This document shows, piece by piece, positions 1 to 8,263 of a stretch of DNA of 64,000 nt. Source of the DNA: Paraburkholderia sp. IMGN_8. GTDB taxonomy: Bacteria; Pseudomonadota; Gammaproteobacteria; Burkholderiales; Burkholderiaceae. Position numbers and translations under genes: made by a program. Every line of letters starts with the position of its first letter. The first letter of the stretch is position 1. The stretch is from positions 3,286,001-3,350,000 of the forward strand of contig NZ_CP150900.1 in the NCBI RefSeq assembly GCF_038050405.1, read 5' to 3'. The notes under the pieces were generated by a model. That model did no database searches, was not told where the DNA came from, and was given only the letters and a program-made list of their open reading frames with translations.

Positions 1-444
1 CGGGCCGCCTTCGCCCGCGCCGAGCTGCGCACGGTCGAACACATTGCTCCACACCGTGAAGAACGTCTCCGGCAGCGACGCGGCCTCGACATCCGACAAG
101 CCGGCAGGCACCGGCAAACATTGCAGCAGCGGCGCGGCCGCATATTCGGCGTAACCGCCACCCGCCAGCAACGCGCACACGCGATCGCCGATTTTCAGAC
201 CGAACGGATTGTGTTTCTCGTCGATCGTGCCGCCGACGATCTCGCCCGCCACCTCCAGCCCAGGCAGATCCGATGCGCCCGGCGGCGGCGCATAGCCGCC
301 CTTGCGCTGGAACACGTCCGGACGGTTGATGCCGGAAGCCGCCACCTTGATCAGCACCTCGCCTGCCTTCGGCTGCGGCATGGGCCGCTCCGCCAGCTTC
401 AGGACTTCCGGCGCACCGAATTCAGTGATTTCGATCGCTTTCAT
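1..444 (-). CDS. NAD(P)H quinone oxidoreductase, PIG3-type (3' end outside window)
   Basis: The first 148 codons of a medium-chain dehydrogenase/reductase are visible; the C-terminal part lies off the left edge. The protein starts MKAIEITEFG at 444. It carries the GroES-like N-terminal fold segments typical of quinone oxidoreductases: GINRPDVFQRKG, a proline-rich YAPPPGASD turn, GLEVAG and GDRV. Zinc ligands are not seen, as expected for the quinone reductase branch. The family uses NAD(P)H to reduce quinones or related carbonyls in the cytoplasm. In Burkholderia this gene usually sits between pnp and tpiA, which fits the position here. The exact substrate cannot be told from sequence. Confidence 0.85.
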   Translation of the reverse strand, partial: MKAIEITEFGAPEVLKLAERPMPQPKAGEVLIKVAASGINRPDVFQRKGGYAPPPGASDLPGLEVAGEIVGGTIDEKHNPFGLKIGDRVCALLAGGGYAEYAAAPLLQCLPVPAGLSDVEAASLPETFFTVWSNVFDRAQLGAGEGGP

Positions 445-562
445 CTGCGTCAACTCCAAGGTTTGGATTGCGTTGCACACCAGCGCGAATCGCCCCTAAT
501 CGCCGCGAGCCGCCATGAGCAAACAGAGTACCTGTTTGCAACGCAATCCACCCTGCACCCTG

Positions 563-601
563 CAAGAAAAACGGCCGGCGCGCATCCGCGCTGCCGGCCG
601 T
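563..601 (-). terminator. intrinsic terminator of pnp
   Basis: On the minus strand a 9-bp GC-rich stem (ACGGCCGGC paired with GCCGGCCGT, 571-601) is followed by TTTTTCTT. It lies 16 bases after the pnp stop codon, so it very probably ends the rpsO-pnp transcription unit. Confidence 0.85.
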
Positions 602-616
602 CGCCCTGCTACCGCA

Positions 617-2764
617 TTACTGCGGCGTCGGCTCGCCTTGCGGCGCGCCGTTTGCACCTTCGTTCAGCAACGCCTTGGCCGACAAACGCACGCGGCCCTT
701 TTCGTCCGTCTGGATGACCTTGACCTTCACTTGCTGGCCATCCTTCAGGTAGTCGTTGATGTCCTTGATACGCTCGTTGGCGATTTCGGAGATGTGCAGC
801 AGACCATCCTTGCCCGGCAGGATGTTCACGATCGCGCCGAAATCGAGCAGCTTGAGCACGGTGCCTTCGTACACCTGACCCACTTCGACTTCCAGCGTGA
901 TGTTCTCGATACGCTTCTTCGCTTCGGCCATCCCTTCGCTGCTCGTGCTGGCGATGGTGACGACGCCGTCGTCCGAAATATCGATCGTCGTGCCGGTCTC
1001 TTCGGTCAGCGCGCGGATCACCGAACCACCCTTGCCGATCACGTCGCGGATCTTTTCCGGATTGATCTTGATGGTGATCATGCGCGGTGCGAACTCCGAC
1101 AATTGCGTGTTCGCGCCCGACACAGCCGAGGTCATCTTGCCAAGGATGTGCATACGGCCTTCCTTCGCTTGCGCGAGGGCGACCTGCATGATTTCCTTCG
1201 TGATGCCCTGGATCTTGATGTCCATCTGCAGCGCGGTCACGCCTTGCTCGGTACCCGCCACCTTGAAGTCCATGTCGCCGAGGTGATCTTCGTCGCCGAG
1301 GATGTCGGTCAGCACGGCAAACTTGTTGCCTTCGAGGATCAGGCCCATCGCGATGCCGGCGACGTGCGCTTTCATCGGCACGCCGGCGTCCATCAGTGCG
1401 AGGCAGCCGCCACACACCGAAGCCATCGACGACGAACCGTTCGATTCGGTGATTTCCGACACGACGCGAATCGAGTAGCCGAATTCGTCGGCGCTCGGCA
1501 GGCACGCAGCCAGCGCGCGCTTGGCCAGACGGCCGTGACCGATTTCACGGCGCTTCGGCGAACCGACGCGGCCCGTTTCGCCGGTTGCGAACGGAGGCAT
1601 GTTGTAGTGGAGCATGAAGCGTTCGCGGTACTCGCCTTCGAGCGCGTCGATGTTCTGCTCGTCGCCCTTGGTGCCCAGCGTCGCGACAACCAGTGCCTGC
1701 GTTTCGCCACGCGTGAACAAGGCCGAACCGTGCGTACGCGGCAGCACGCCGGTACGGATTTCGATCGGACGGACGGTGCGCGTGTCGCGGCCGTCGATAC
1801 GCGGTTCGCCGTTCAGGATCTGCGTACGGACGATCTTCGCTTCGATGTCGAACAGCACGTTGCCGACGCTTGCCTTGTCCGCCGCAACCGTGCCCGCTGC
1901 CGACGCTTCTTCTTCCAGCTTCGCCGACGTTGCTGCGTAGACTTCCTTCAGCTTGGCCGAACGCGCCTGCTTGTCGCGGATCTGGTAAGCGGCGAGCAGA
2001 TCGGCTTGCGCCAGTTCCGTCACACGCGCGATCAGCGGCTCGTTCTTCGCCGCCGGCTGCCAATCCCATTCCGGCTTGCCACCTTCACGGACCAGATCAT
2101 GGATCGCGTCGATCGCGATCTGCATTTGTTCGTGACCGAACACCACGGCGCCGAGCATCACTTCTTCGGTCAGTTGCTGCGCTTCCGATTCCACCATCAG
2201 CACCGCGCGTTCCGTACCGGCGACGATCAGGTCGAGTGCCGATTCCTTCATTTGCGGACGCGTCGGGTTCAACACGTATTCGTTATTGATGTAGGCCACG
2301 CGTGCTGCGCCGACCGGGCCGTTGAACGGCAGACCGGACACGGCGAGCGCCGCCGACGCGCCGATCAGCGCGGGAATGTCAGCGGGGATTTCGGGGTTCA
2401 GCGACAGGACGTGGATCACGACCTGGACTTCGTTGTAGAAGCCTTCCGGAAACAGCGGACGCAGCGGACGGTCGATCAGGCGCGAGATCAGCGTTTCGCC
2501 TTCCGACGGACGACCTTCGCGGCGGAAGAAGCCACCCGGGATCTTGCCGGCGGCATAGGTCTTTTCGAGGTAATCGACGGTCAGCGGGAAGAAGTCCTGA
2601 CCCGGCTTGGCCGTCTTGGCGCCGACCACAGTGGCCAGCACAACGGTGTCTTCGACGTCGACGATCACCGCGCCGCTCGCCTGACGAGCGATTTCGCCCG
2701 TTTCGAGGCGAACCTTATGTTGTCCCCACTGAAATTCTTTGACGATCTTATTGAACATAGTCAT
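617..2764 (-). CDS. pnp: polyribonucleotide nucleotidyltransferase (PNPase)
   Basis: This 715-residue protein is the 3'-5' phosphorolytic exoribonuclease of the RNA degradosome. It degrades mRNA using phosphate and can add 3' tails. The length is the normal bacterial size. Two RNase PH-like domains are separated by an alpha-helical linker, followed by a KH domain (GKGG near residue 575) and an S1 domain (about 625-690, [11 protein letters not shown]). The start ATG at 2764 begins [14 protein letters not shown], as in other Burkholderiales. It lies downstream of rpsO in the conserved rpsO-pnp order. A hairpin at 2851-2893 in its leader may serve autoregulation by RNase III and PNPase, as is known in E. 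coli. A very long antisense ORF (515-2842) is a codon-bias shadow. Confidence 0.98.
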   Translation of the reverse strand: MTMFNKIVKEFQWGQHKVRLETGEIARQASGAVIVDVEDTVVLATVVGAKTAKPGQDFFPLTVDYLEKTYAAGKIPGGFFRREGRPSEGETLISRLIDRPLRPLFPEGFYNEVQVVIHVLSLNPEIPADIPALIGASAALAVSGLPFNGPVGAARVAYINNEYVLNPTRPQMKESALDLIVAGTERAVLMVESEAQQLTEEVMLGAVVFGHEQMQIAIDAIHDLVREGGKPEWDWQPAAKNEPLIARVTELAQADLLAAYQIRDKQARSAKLKEVYAATSAKLEEEASAAGTVAADKASVGNVLFDIEAKIVRTQILNGEPRIDGRDTRTVRPIEIRTGVLPRTHGSALFTRGETQALVVATLGTKGDEQNIDALEGEYRERFMLHYNMPPFATGETGRVGSPKRREIGHGRLAKRALAACLPSADEFGYSIRVVSEITESNGSSSMASVCGGCLALMDAGVPMKAHVAGIAMGLILEGNKFAVLTDILGDEDHLGDMDFKVAGTEQGVTALQMDIKIQGITKEIMQVALAQAKEGRMHILGKMTSAVSGANTQLSEFAPRMITIKINPEKIRDVIGKGGSVIRALTEETGTTIDISDDGVVTIASTSSEGMAEAKKRIENITLEVEVGQVYEGTVLKLLDFGAIVNILPGKDGLLHISEIANERIKDINDYLKDGQQVKVKVIQTDEKGRVRLSAKALLNEGANGAPQGEPTPQ

Positions 2765-2850
2765 TGCTTTTCCTCATCGTTACGCCGCGCGGACCAGAAG
2801 CGGCGCGGCAACGCCAGGACCGGCGCCGCATGGGAAGAGTAGTGTTATGC

Positions 2851-2893
2851 CATTCCAGAGAACCACGCTCTACGCGCGCGAACCGCTGGAATG
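2851..2893 (-). promoter_or_regulatory. leader hairpin upstream of pnp
   Basis: An 8-bp inverted repeat (CATTCCAG at 2851-2858, CTGGAATG at 2886-2893) encloses a GC-rich loop, about 90 bases upstream of the pnp ATG. In E. coli the pnp leader carries a long stem-loop cut by RNase III, which starts PNPase autoregulation. That this hairpin has the same job is inference. Confidence 0.45.
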
Positions 2894-2930
2894 ACACAAA
2901 GCTCCGCCCCTGAAGCCCGGCCGTGTTTCT

Positions 2931-2976
2931 CTCTTTTACTGCTTTTTTACTGCTTTTTCCTGCTCTTTCCTGTTGC
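2931..2976. repeat. imperfect pyrimidine-rich repeat in the rpsO-pnp spacer
   Basis: About four imperfect ~11-base units of the type TTTTACTGCTT / TTTTCCTGCTC run on the plus strand, giving a purine-rich run on the pnp-sense strand. The rest of the 338-base rpsO-pnp spacer holds the rpsO terminator and the pnp leader hairpin. No convincing separate pnp promoter is seen. Confidence 0.5.
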
Positions 2977-3040
2977 CCGCCGCATGAATCAGCACGCTAG
3001 TGCGGACGACAGACGGCGCGCACCACATGAAGCGCACCGT

Positions 3041-3082
3041 GCAAAAACAAAATGCCTGTATCAGTGGAACTGACACAGGCAT
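3041..3082 (-). terminator. intrinsic terminator after rpsO
   Basis: On the minus strand ATGCCTGT and ACAGGCAT (3052-3082) form a long stem with an internal GTCAGT/ACTGAT extension, followed by TTTTGTTTTTG. It starts 20 bases after the rpsO stop. As in E. coli, partial read-through into pnp is likely. Confidence 0.85.
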
Positions 3083-3102
3083 CTTGCTGAACGACTGGCC
3101 GA

Positions 3103-3375
3103 TTACTTGCGCAGACCCAGCTTCTCGATCAGTGCGCGGTAACGATCCGCGTCCTTACCCTTCAGGTAGTCGAGCAGCTTACGACGGCGGCTCACCATGC
3201 GCAGCAGACCGCGGCGGCTGTGGTGGTCCTTCGTGTGGGCCTTGAAGTGAACGGTCAGTTCGTTGATGCGGGTCGTGAGCAGCGCGACCTGAACTTCGGG
3301 GGAGCCGGTGTCGTTAGCTGCGCGTGCGAATTGCGCAACGACTTCGGACTTCTTGCTTGTTTCAACTGCGGACAT
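3103..3375 (-). CDS. rpsO: 30S ribosomal protein S15
   Basis: This 90-residue protein binds 16S rRNA and the S6/S18 region during small-subunit assembly. The sequence shows the S15 signature [14 protein letters not shown], the basic [12 protein letters not shown] loop, and the ending LIEKLGLRK. The start at 3375 (MSAVETSKK) is preceded by AAGGAAATCGAC, a good ribosome binding site. An upstream in-frame ATG would add 26 residues not found in S15 and is rejected. Terminator and pnp follow. Confidence 0.98.
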   Translation of the reverse strand: MSAVETSKKSEVVAQFARAANDTGSPEVQVALLTTRINELTVHFKAHTKDHHSRRGLLRMVSRRRKLLDYLKGKDADRYRALIEKLGLRK

Positions 3376-3482
3376 GTCGATTTCCTTGAGAACTAGACAG
3401 GCGGTCACGGAAGAAAGGCCGTGCCGTGGGTTACCCGTGTGCAGTACAACCATCTACAGCCATGTTTCACAACGGGACGCGT

Positions 3483-3511
3483 ATTGTAGCACAGCCCAAA
3501 CCGGCCGCGAA
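3483..3511 (-). promoter_or_regulatory. promoter of rpsO
   Basis: An extended -10 element TGC-TACAAT (TACAAT at 3483-3488) lies 17 bases from a weak -35 TTCGCG (3506-3511). It sits about 110 bases upstream of the rpsO start. Confidence 0.55.
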
Positions 3512-3553
3512 CCCTGCTGTGCCGGGCCGGATCATGGGTGTCTGGCTGGCGCT

Positions 3554-4873
3554 TTACGGCCGTTTCATCCGGCAGACGGTCGGCGGCGCAGTACGTTCGG
3601 GCGACAGCGCCAGCACCGTGCGAAAGCCGTAGCCAGAGCCTTCGTTATCGAAGTGCACGCCCGGCGTACCCGCCTTGTCCATCTCCATCACGTAAAGGGG
3701 CTGGATCAGTTGATGGTCGTCGGCGCGCATCCATGACGCGTGGAAGCCGTTGTCGAACTTGATCCCTTCTAACGCCTTCGCGACGGCCGTCGGGTCAGCG
3801 CTGCCGGCGCGGCCCATCGCCGCGGCCAGGGTTTCGATCATCAGCGGCATGCGCAGCACCGGGTAATCGTCCTGCGCGGCCGGGAAACGGGCGCGAAACG
3901 ACGCGTACCAGGCGTCGGAAGCCGCGCCGCCCGCGTTCGGGTGCCAGTCGGCTACCGCAATCACGTGCTTGACGCCGGCATCGCCCAACGCAGCAGGCGC
4001 GCCGAGACTATTGCCATAGAACGTGTAGAACCTGGTATCCAGGCCCTGCTCGCGCGCTGCCTTGACGAGCAGCGTCAGATCGTTGCCCCAGTTGCCCGTG
4101 ATGACAGCATCCGCGCCGCTCGCGCGAATCTTCGCGATGTAGGGCGCAAAATCCTTCACGCGGCCGATCGGATGAAATTCGTCCCCGACGACGGCGATAT
4201 CCGGGCGCTTCGTAGCCAGCGCCGAGCGCGCGAGGCTGCTGACGTCGTGGCCGAAGCTGTAGTCCTGATTCAGCAGATAGACCTTCTTCACCGATTTGTC
4301 GCGCTGGATCACGTTAGCCAGCGCGTCCGTGCGCATGCCCGCGTGCGCGTCGAAGCGGAAGTGCCAGAAGCTGCAATTGGCGTTGGTCAGCGCGGGATCG
4401 TCGGCGGAATAGTTGAGGAACAACTCACGGTTGTCCGGCTCGCGGCTATTCTGCTTGTCGATCGCGCCGATCAGCGCGGCGGCGATCGCCGAGCTATTTC
4501 CTTGCATGACGTAGCCGATATGCCGGTCGGCCGCCGCGCGCAGTTGCACCAGCGCTTCTTCGGCGCTGCCTTTGCTGTCCAGCACAACCAGCTCGAACGG
4601 ATGCGCGCCGTCGGCGAGCTTGACACCGCCACGCGCGTTCACCTGTTCGACGCCGAAGCGCACATTGCGCTCCACAGCCGCGCCGGCATTCGCGAACGGG
4701 CCGGACATGCCTTCGATCAGCGCCAACTGGATCGGCTTTCCCGCGGGCTTGCCTGCCAGCTTATCTGCCGGCTTGTTTGCCATATCAGCCGCCGGCTCGC
4801 CCGCGGCGTGAGCCGCCATCATCGAGACTGCCGCCAGAGCTGCTGCCGCCGCCCGCTGCCACTTCGCCACCAT
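3554..4873 (-). CDS. periplasmic substrate-binding protein, branched-chain amino acid type
   Basis: This 439-residue protein resembles the Peripla_BP_6 (LivK-like) receptors of ABC importers. A Sec signal peptide covers about residues 1-24 (hydrophobic Ala-rich core, AHAAG). A lysine/proline/alanine-rich linker (about 25-47) precedes the mature fold, which opens with IQLALIEGMSGPFANAG, the usual first strand and ligand loop. Segments YLLNQDYSFGHD, ADAVITGNWGNDLTLLVKAA and FYTFYG are typical of the family. No permease or ATPase gene is adjacent, so it is an orphan receptor whose ligand cannot be named. It is transcribed divergently from the lipoprotein gene that follows. Confidence 0.85.
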   Translation of the reverse strand: MVAKWQRAAAAALAAVSMMAAHAAGEPAADMANKPADKLAGKPAGKPIQLALIEGMSGPFANAGAAVERNVRFGVEQVNARGGVKLADGAHPFELVVLDSKGSAEEALVQLRAAADRHIGYVMQGNSSAIAAALIGAIDKQNSREPDNRELFLNYSADDPALTNANCSFWHFRFDAHAGMRTDALANVIQRDKSVKKVYLLNQDYSFGHDVSSLARSALATKRPDIAVVGDEFHPIGRVKDFAPYIAKIRASGADAVITGNWGNDLTLLVKAAREQGLDTRFYTFYGNSLGAPAALGDAGVKHVIAVADWHPNAGGAASDAWYASFRARFPAAQDDYPVLRMPLMIETLAAAMGRAGSADPTAVAKALEGIKFDNGFHASWMRADDHQLIQPLYVMEMDKAGTPGVHFDNEGSGYGFRTVLALSPERTAPPTVCRMKRP

Positions 4874-5062
4874 CGCCTGCCCCGCCTGAATCGTTCGAAG
4901 CGCGGATCATAGGACGTTCAGGACGGAATAAGCAAGCCGGCGAACCCGTTACCCAGATTCCGGCTCAACCTTGCACGAAGCGCAAATCTTTTGCCGCAGC
5001 GCGTGTCAAAATAATGCGGCTCGATGATAAAAACCGCTATTCAAATGCCATCGGAGGAATTC

Positions 5063-5614
5063 ATGTTCAACCGCCATCTATCCACGGCGGCCACGATCGA
5101 GGCACCGGCCACTGGGCGCCTGCTCCGTGTGGCGCTCGTCTGCCTGAGCGCGTTGACGCTAGCCGGCTGCGTGCAGCCATGGCAGCAATATCAGCAAGGC
5201 GCGGACGAATCGACCATCGTCGCGCGGCTCGGCGCGCCACGCGAAAGCTACGATCTGGCTAACGGCGGCAAGCGGCTGATGTGGCCGACCCAGCCGATGG
5301 GCGAAACCACCACTGCCGCCGACATCGACGCGTCAGGCAAGATCGTCAACGTGCGTCAGGTGCTCCAACCCAACGAGTTCTATCGGGCCGAAATCGGCAA
5401 ATGGACCCGCAGCGACGTGCTGGTGAATTTCGGCCGCCCGGTCGAAACCTCGTACTTCCCGCTGATGAAGCGCGAGGTCTGGACGTACCGCTATCTGGAA
5501 GACAACGTCTGGTACATGATGTACAGCTTCTATTTCGACGACCAGGGCGTTCTGCGGCTCACACAGAAAACGCCCGACCCGTTGCACGATCCGGATCGCC
5601 GCAACCTGTTCTGA
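5063..5614 (+). CDS. BamE/SmpA-like outer membrane lipoprotein
   Basis: This 183-residue lipoprotein has a type II signal peptide with lipobox LAGC; the lipidated cysteine is Cys36. The mature part contains two BamE/OmlA-like segments (GADESTIVARLGAPRESYD and GKWTRSDVLVNFGRPVETSY), each ending in a predicted beta-hairpin. This suggests a BamE-type fold at the outer membrane. ATG 5063 was chosen because GGAGGAATTC sits directly upstream; an ATG 39 bases earlier lacks a ribosome binding site. True BamE is usually shorter (about 110-180 residues) and lies elsewhere in Burkholderia, so this may be a paralogue. A strong terminator follows. Confidence 0.7.
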   Translation: MFNRHLSTAATIEAPATGRLLRVALVCLSALTLAGCVQPWQQYQQGADESTIVARLGAPRESYDLANGGKRLMWPTQPMGETTTAADIDASGKIVNVRQVLQPNEFYRAEIGKWTRSDVLVNFGRPVETSYFPLMKREVWTYRYLEDNVWYMMYSFYFDDQGVLRLTQKTPDPLHDPDRRNLF

Positions 5615-5648
5615 GCGCACGCCCGGATTCAATACGCATTAATCAACC

Positions 5649-5674
5649 AAGCCGCCTTCCTGGGCGGCTTTTTT
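5649..5674 (+). terminator. intrinsic terminator
   Basis: AAGCCGCC and GGCGGCTT form a perfect 8-bp stem with a 6-base loop, followed by TTTTATT. It lies 35 bases after the lipoprotein gene stop. Confidence 0.9.
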
Positions 5675-5728
5675 ATTCATTTATTGCGCATACATTTGAA
5701 TTTTATTTCACACCCATTGATTTATTTT

Positions 5729-5758
5729 TTGATAGAAAGGCTTTCGTAATAATAAAAT
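5729..5758 (+). promoter_or_regulatory. probable promoter of the carbonic anhydrase gene
   Basis: TTGATA (5729-5734) and TAAAAT (5753-5758) are separated by 18 bases in an AT-rich island (about 5680-5760) that is unlike the surrounding high-GC DNA. It lies about 85 bases before the start codon. Confidence 0.55.
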
Positions 5759-5843
5759 TCGGCGCTGACGTTCGCTTTCCACGTCACCAGGACTCAGGAG
5801 CGAGTTTCCCGCCGAATCTGCCCCACTTCCGGAGCCGCTATCG

Positions 5844-6479
5844 ATGAACCGTCCCAAACGCCTGCTGGTCGCCAACGTCGCATGGGCGCAAGAAACCGCC
5901 GCGCGAAACCCCGATTTTTTTCGCGATCTGGTGCGGGGCCAAAATCCGCATGTGCTATGGATCGGCTGCTCGGACAGCCGCGTGCCCGCCGAAACCATCA
6001 CGCATTGCGAGCCGGGCGATCTGTTCGTTCACCGCAATATCGCCAACCTCTTTCATCCGGACGACGACAACTCGGCAAGCGTTCTCGAATACGCCGTGCG
6101 GGTTTTGAAGGTCGGTCATGTGATCGTCTGCGGCCACTATGGCTGCGGCGGCGTGCGCGCGGCACTGCTGCCGCCGGAACCGCGGCTGCCGCATGTGAAT
6201 CGCCGGATCGCACCTTTATGCAGGTTGGCGCAAACCCATCGCGACGAACTTGAAGGGCACGTTTGCGAGCGTGCCCGCGTCGATCGCCTTGCCGAACTGA
6301 ATGTGCTCGAACAGGTGCGGCAGTTGCGGGCGAGTCCGATCGTGCAGGAAGGCGCGCCGGCGCCGCTCGTGCACGGCTGGATCTTCGCGCTCGACGACGG
6401 GCGCATCAAGGTGCTCACATCCGGCTACGAAGCCGATGACGCGATGGCCCGCACGGCGAGCGCCCTTAGCGCCGCGTAG
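5844..6479 (+). CDS. beta-class carbonic anhydrase
   Basis: This 211-residue enzyme should interconvert CO2 and bicarbonate. All beta-class zinc ligands and catalytic residues are present: Cys42, Asp44 and Arg46 in CSDSR, and His98 and Cys101 in HYGCGG. The HRNIANL segment that lines the active site is also present. The gene is followed 83 bases downstream on the same strand by a SulP transporter. CA-SulP pairing is a recurring arrangement linked to bicarbonate uptake and supply. Similar proteins are annotated cynT or can, but the sequence does not decide between them, so no symbol is given. Confidence 0.95.
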   Translation: MNRPKRLLVANVAWAQETAARNPDFFRDLVRGQNPHVLWIGCSDSRVPAETITHCEPGDLFVHRNIANLFHPDDDNSASVLEYAVRVLKVGHVIVCGHYGCGGVRAALLPPEPRLPHVNRRIAPLCRLAQTHRDELEGHVCERARVDRLAELNVLEQVRQLRASPIVQEGAPAPLVHGWIFALDDGRIKVLTSGYEADDAMARTASALSAA

Positions 6480-6562
6480 CACAGAGCACCCGGACCGAAC
6501 CCGCCCCGGTTTCGCCTTCGCCGCAGGCAAGGCAAGGCTCCTCAATTCACTGCACCGACACC

Positions 6563-8143
6563 ATGAATCTTCGAGCTCTCTTCTCCACGTTCCAGCGCGA
6601 TCTGTTTGCGGGCACGGTCGTTTTTCTCGTGGCGCTACCGCTGTGTCTGGGCATCGCCAACGCATCGGGCGTCGAGCCGTTTGCCGGGCTGGTGTCCGGC
6701 ATCGTCGGCGGATTGGTGGTTGCCGTGCTGAGCGGTTCGCGGCTGAGCGTGAGCGGCCCCGCCGCGGGTCTGGTCGTGATCGTCGTCGACGGGATCGCGC
6801 AGCTCGGCAGCTTTGCCGCGTTTCTGCTGGCCGTATTGCTGTCGGGCGTCATCCAGTTCGGCTTCGGCATGCTGAAGGCCGGCCGGTTCGCCGCCTATGT
6901 GCCGTCGCCGGTGATCAAGGGCATGCTGGCGGCAATTGGCGTGCTGCTGATCGTCAAGCAATTCCCGCTTGCTCTCGGGCTGTTCGGGCCGCATGCGTCG
7001 CCAGTGTCACAAGTCGCCGCCCATGCGGCCGGCACGGTCGCGACGCCGTTCGGCTCGATATCGCTCGCCGCCTGCGCGATCACGCTGCTGTCGCTTGCCC
7101 TTCTGGCTGGCTGGGAAACCCGCGCGCTGCGCCGCTTCGCGCTGGTGCGTCTCATACCTGCGCCGCTCGCGGTGGTTTTGTTTGGCATCGGCGCGACCCT
7201 GCTGCTCGGCCTGCTGGCGCCGTCGCTCGCGCCGCCCGCCGAACATCGCGTCGCGCTGCCGCTCGTCGAATCGTTCGCCGCGTTGAGCGTCGCGTTGGAA
7301 TGGGCCGACTTCGGGCCGCACTTCACGCAACTCGTGAACCCTGACGTCTGGCGGGTAGCCATCACACTGGCGATCGTCGCGAGTCTCGAAACGCTGCTCA
7401 GTCTCGAAGCGGTCGAGCAGATCGATCCACAACGGCGCGCCGCGCCGCCGGATCGCGAGTTGAAGGCGCAAGGCATCGGCAATCTGATCGCCGGCGCGAT
7501 CGGCGGCCTGCCGATCACCTCGGTCATCGTGCGCAGTTCCGCCAACGTGCATGCGGGCGCGCAGAGCCGGCTGTCGGCGATCATCCACGGCGTTTTGCTG
7601 CTCGTCAGCGTGTTCGCGCTCACCAGCGTCATCAACCTGATTCCGCTTGCCTGCCTCGCCGCGATCCTGATCTTCACCGGCTTCAAGCTGGCCAAACCGT
7701 CGTTGTTCGTCGCTGTAGCCAGGCAGGGCTTCGCGCCGTTTGCGCCGTTCATTGTCACGCTGGTCGGTGTCCTGGCCACCGATCTGCTGATCGGCATCGT
7801 GCTCGGCGTTCTGTGCAGCGTGTTGATCGCGTTGTATGCGAACCTGCGCAGCCCGATCGTGCTCGCGCAACACGGCGATCACTATCTGCTGTCGTTTCGC
7901 AAAGATGTGTCGTTTCTCGGCAAGGTGCCGCTGAAGCACTATCTGCAACAGATTCCCGATGGCGCGACGTTGATCGTCGACGCGACGCGTGCCGATTTCG
8001 TCGATCACGATGTGCGTGAGCTGCTCGACGCGTTTGTCGCCGAAGCGCCACGGCGCGAGATCGCCGTTGAAGTGCGGCATCAGGTCCAGGCGCGGGCGCG
8101 CGCGGCGCGCGGCTGGTCGATGCGGCGGACTGCTGCGGAGTAG
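6563..8143 (+). CDS. SulP family inorganic anion transporter (probable bicarbonate/sulfate)
   Basis: This 526-residue inner-membrane protein has the SulP (SLC26) layout: a membrane domain of about 10-14 helices (residues 10-400) and a short C-terminal STAS domain (about 420-505, LIVDATRADFVDHDVRELLDAF). Family signatures include LPLCLGIANASG, SGSRLSVSGPAAGL near the N-terminus, and GNLIAGAIGGLPITSVIVRSS in the core. The adjacent carbonic anhydrase suggests bicarbonate as substrate, as in the BicA branch. Sulfate cannot be excluded. Confidence 0.9.
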   Translation: MNLRALFSTFQRDLFAGTVVFLVALPLCLGIANASGVEPFAGLVSGIVGGLVVAVLSGSRLSVSGPAAGLVVIVVDGIAQLGSFAAFLLAVLLSGVIQFGFGMLKAGRFAAYVPSPVIKGMLAAIGVLLIVKQFPLALGLFGPHASPVSQVAAHAAGTVATPFGSISLAACAITLLSLALLAGWETRALRRFALVRLIPAPLAVVLFGIGATLLLGLLAPSLAPPAEHRVALPLVESFAALSVALEWADFGPHFTQLVNPDVWRVAITLAIVASLETLLSLEAVEQIDPQRRAAPPDRELKAQGIGNLIAGAIGGLPITSVIVRSSANVHAGAQSRLSAIIHGVLLLVSVFALTSVINLIPLACLAAILIFTGFKLAKPSLFVAVARQGFAPFAPFIVTLVGVLATDLLIGIVLGVLCSVLIALYANLRSPIVLAQHGDHYLLSFRKDVSFLGKVPLKHYLQQIPDGATLIVDATRADFVDHDVRELLDAFVAEAPRREIAVEVRHQVQARARAARGWSMRRTAAE

Positions 8144-8183
8144 CCGTAACGCACGCGACGCATAAAACATGCGCCGCAAACAA

Positions 8184-8217
8184 CGAAGCCCTGCGCTTTT
8201 CACGGCACAGGGCTTCG
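8184..8217. terminator. hairpin between convergent SulP gene and leuA
   Basis: CGAAGCCCTG (8184-8193) and CAGGGCTTCG (8208-8217) form a perfect 10-bp stem with a 14-base loop between two convergent genes. The minus-strand side is followed by TTGTTTG. It probably acts on both strands, mainly for leuA. Confidence 0.65.
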
Positions 8218-8263
8218 CATTACCTCATCGAATCAGGAACGCAATCAGCGCCCTGCTTCCTCG

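Noticed and set aside
515..2842. 775-codon ORF antisense to pnp, and other long antisense ORFs (for example opposite leuA, ilvI, kdpD and kdpB)
   Set aside because: High GC at third codon positions suppresses stops on the opposite strand. The products are Arg/His/Gln-rich without domains, while the other strand encodes complete known proteins.
8184..8217. Attenuator or riboswitch of the SulP gene
   Set aside because: It lies after the stop codon between convergent genes; a terminator role is sufficient.
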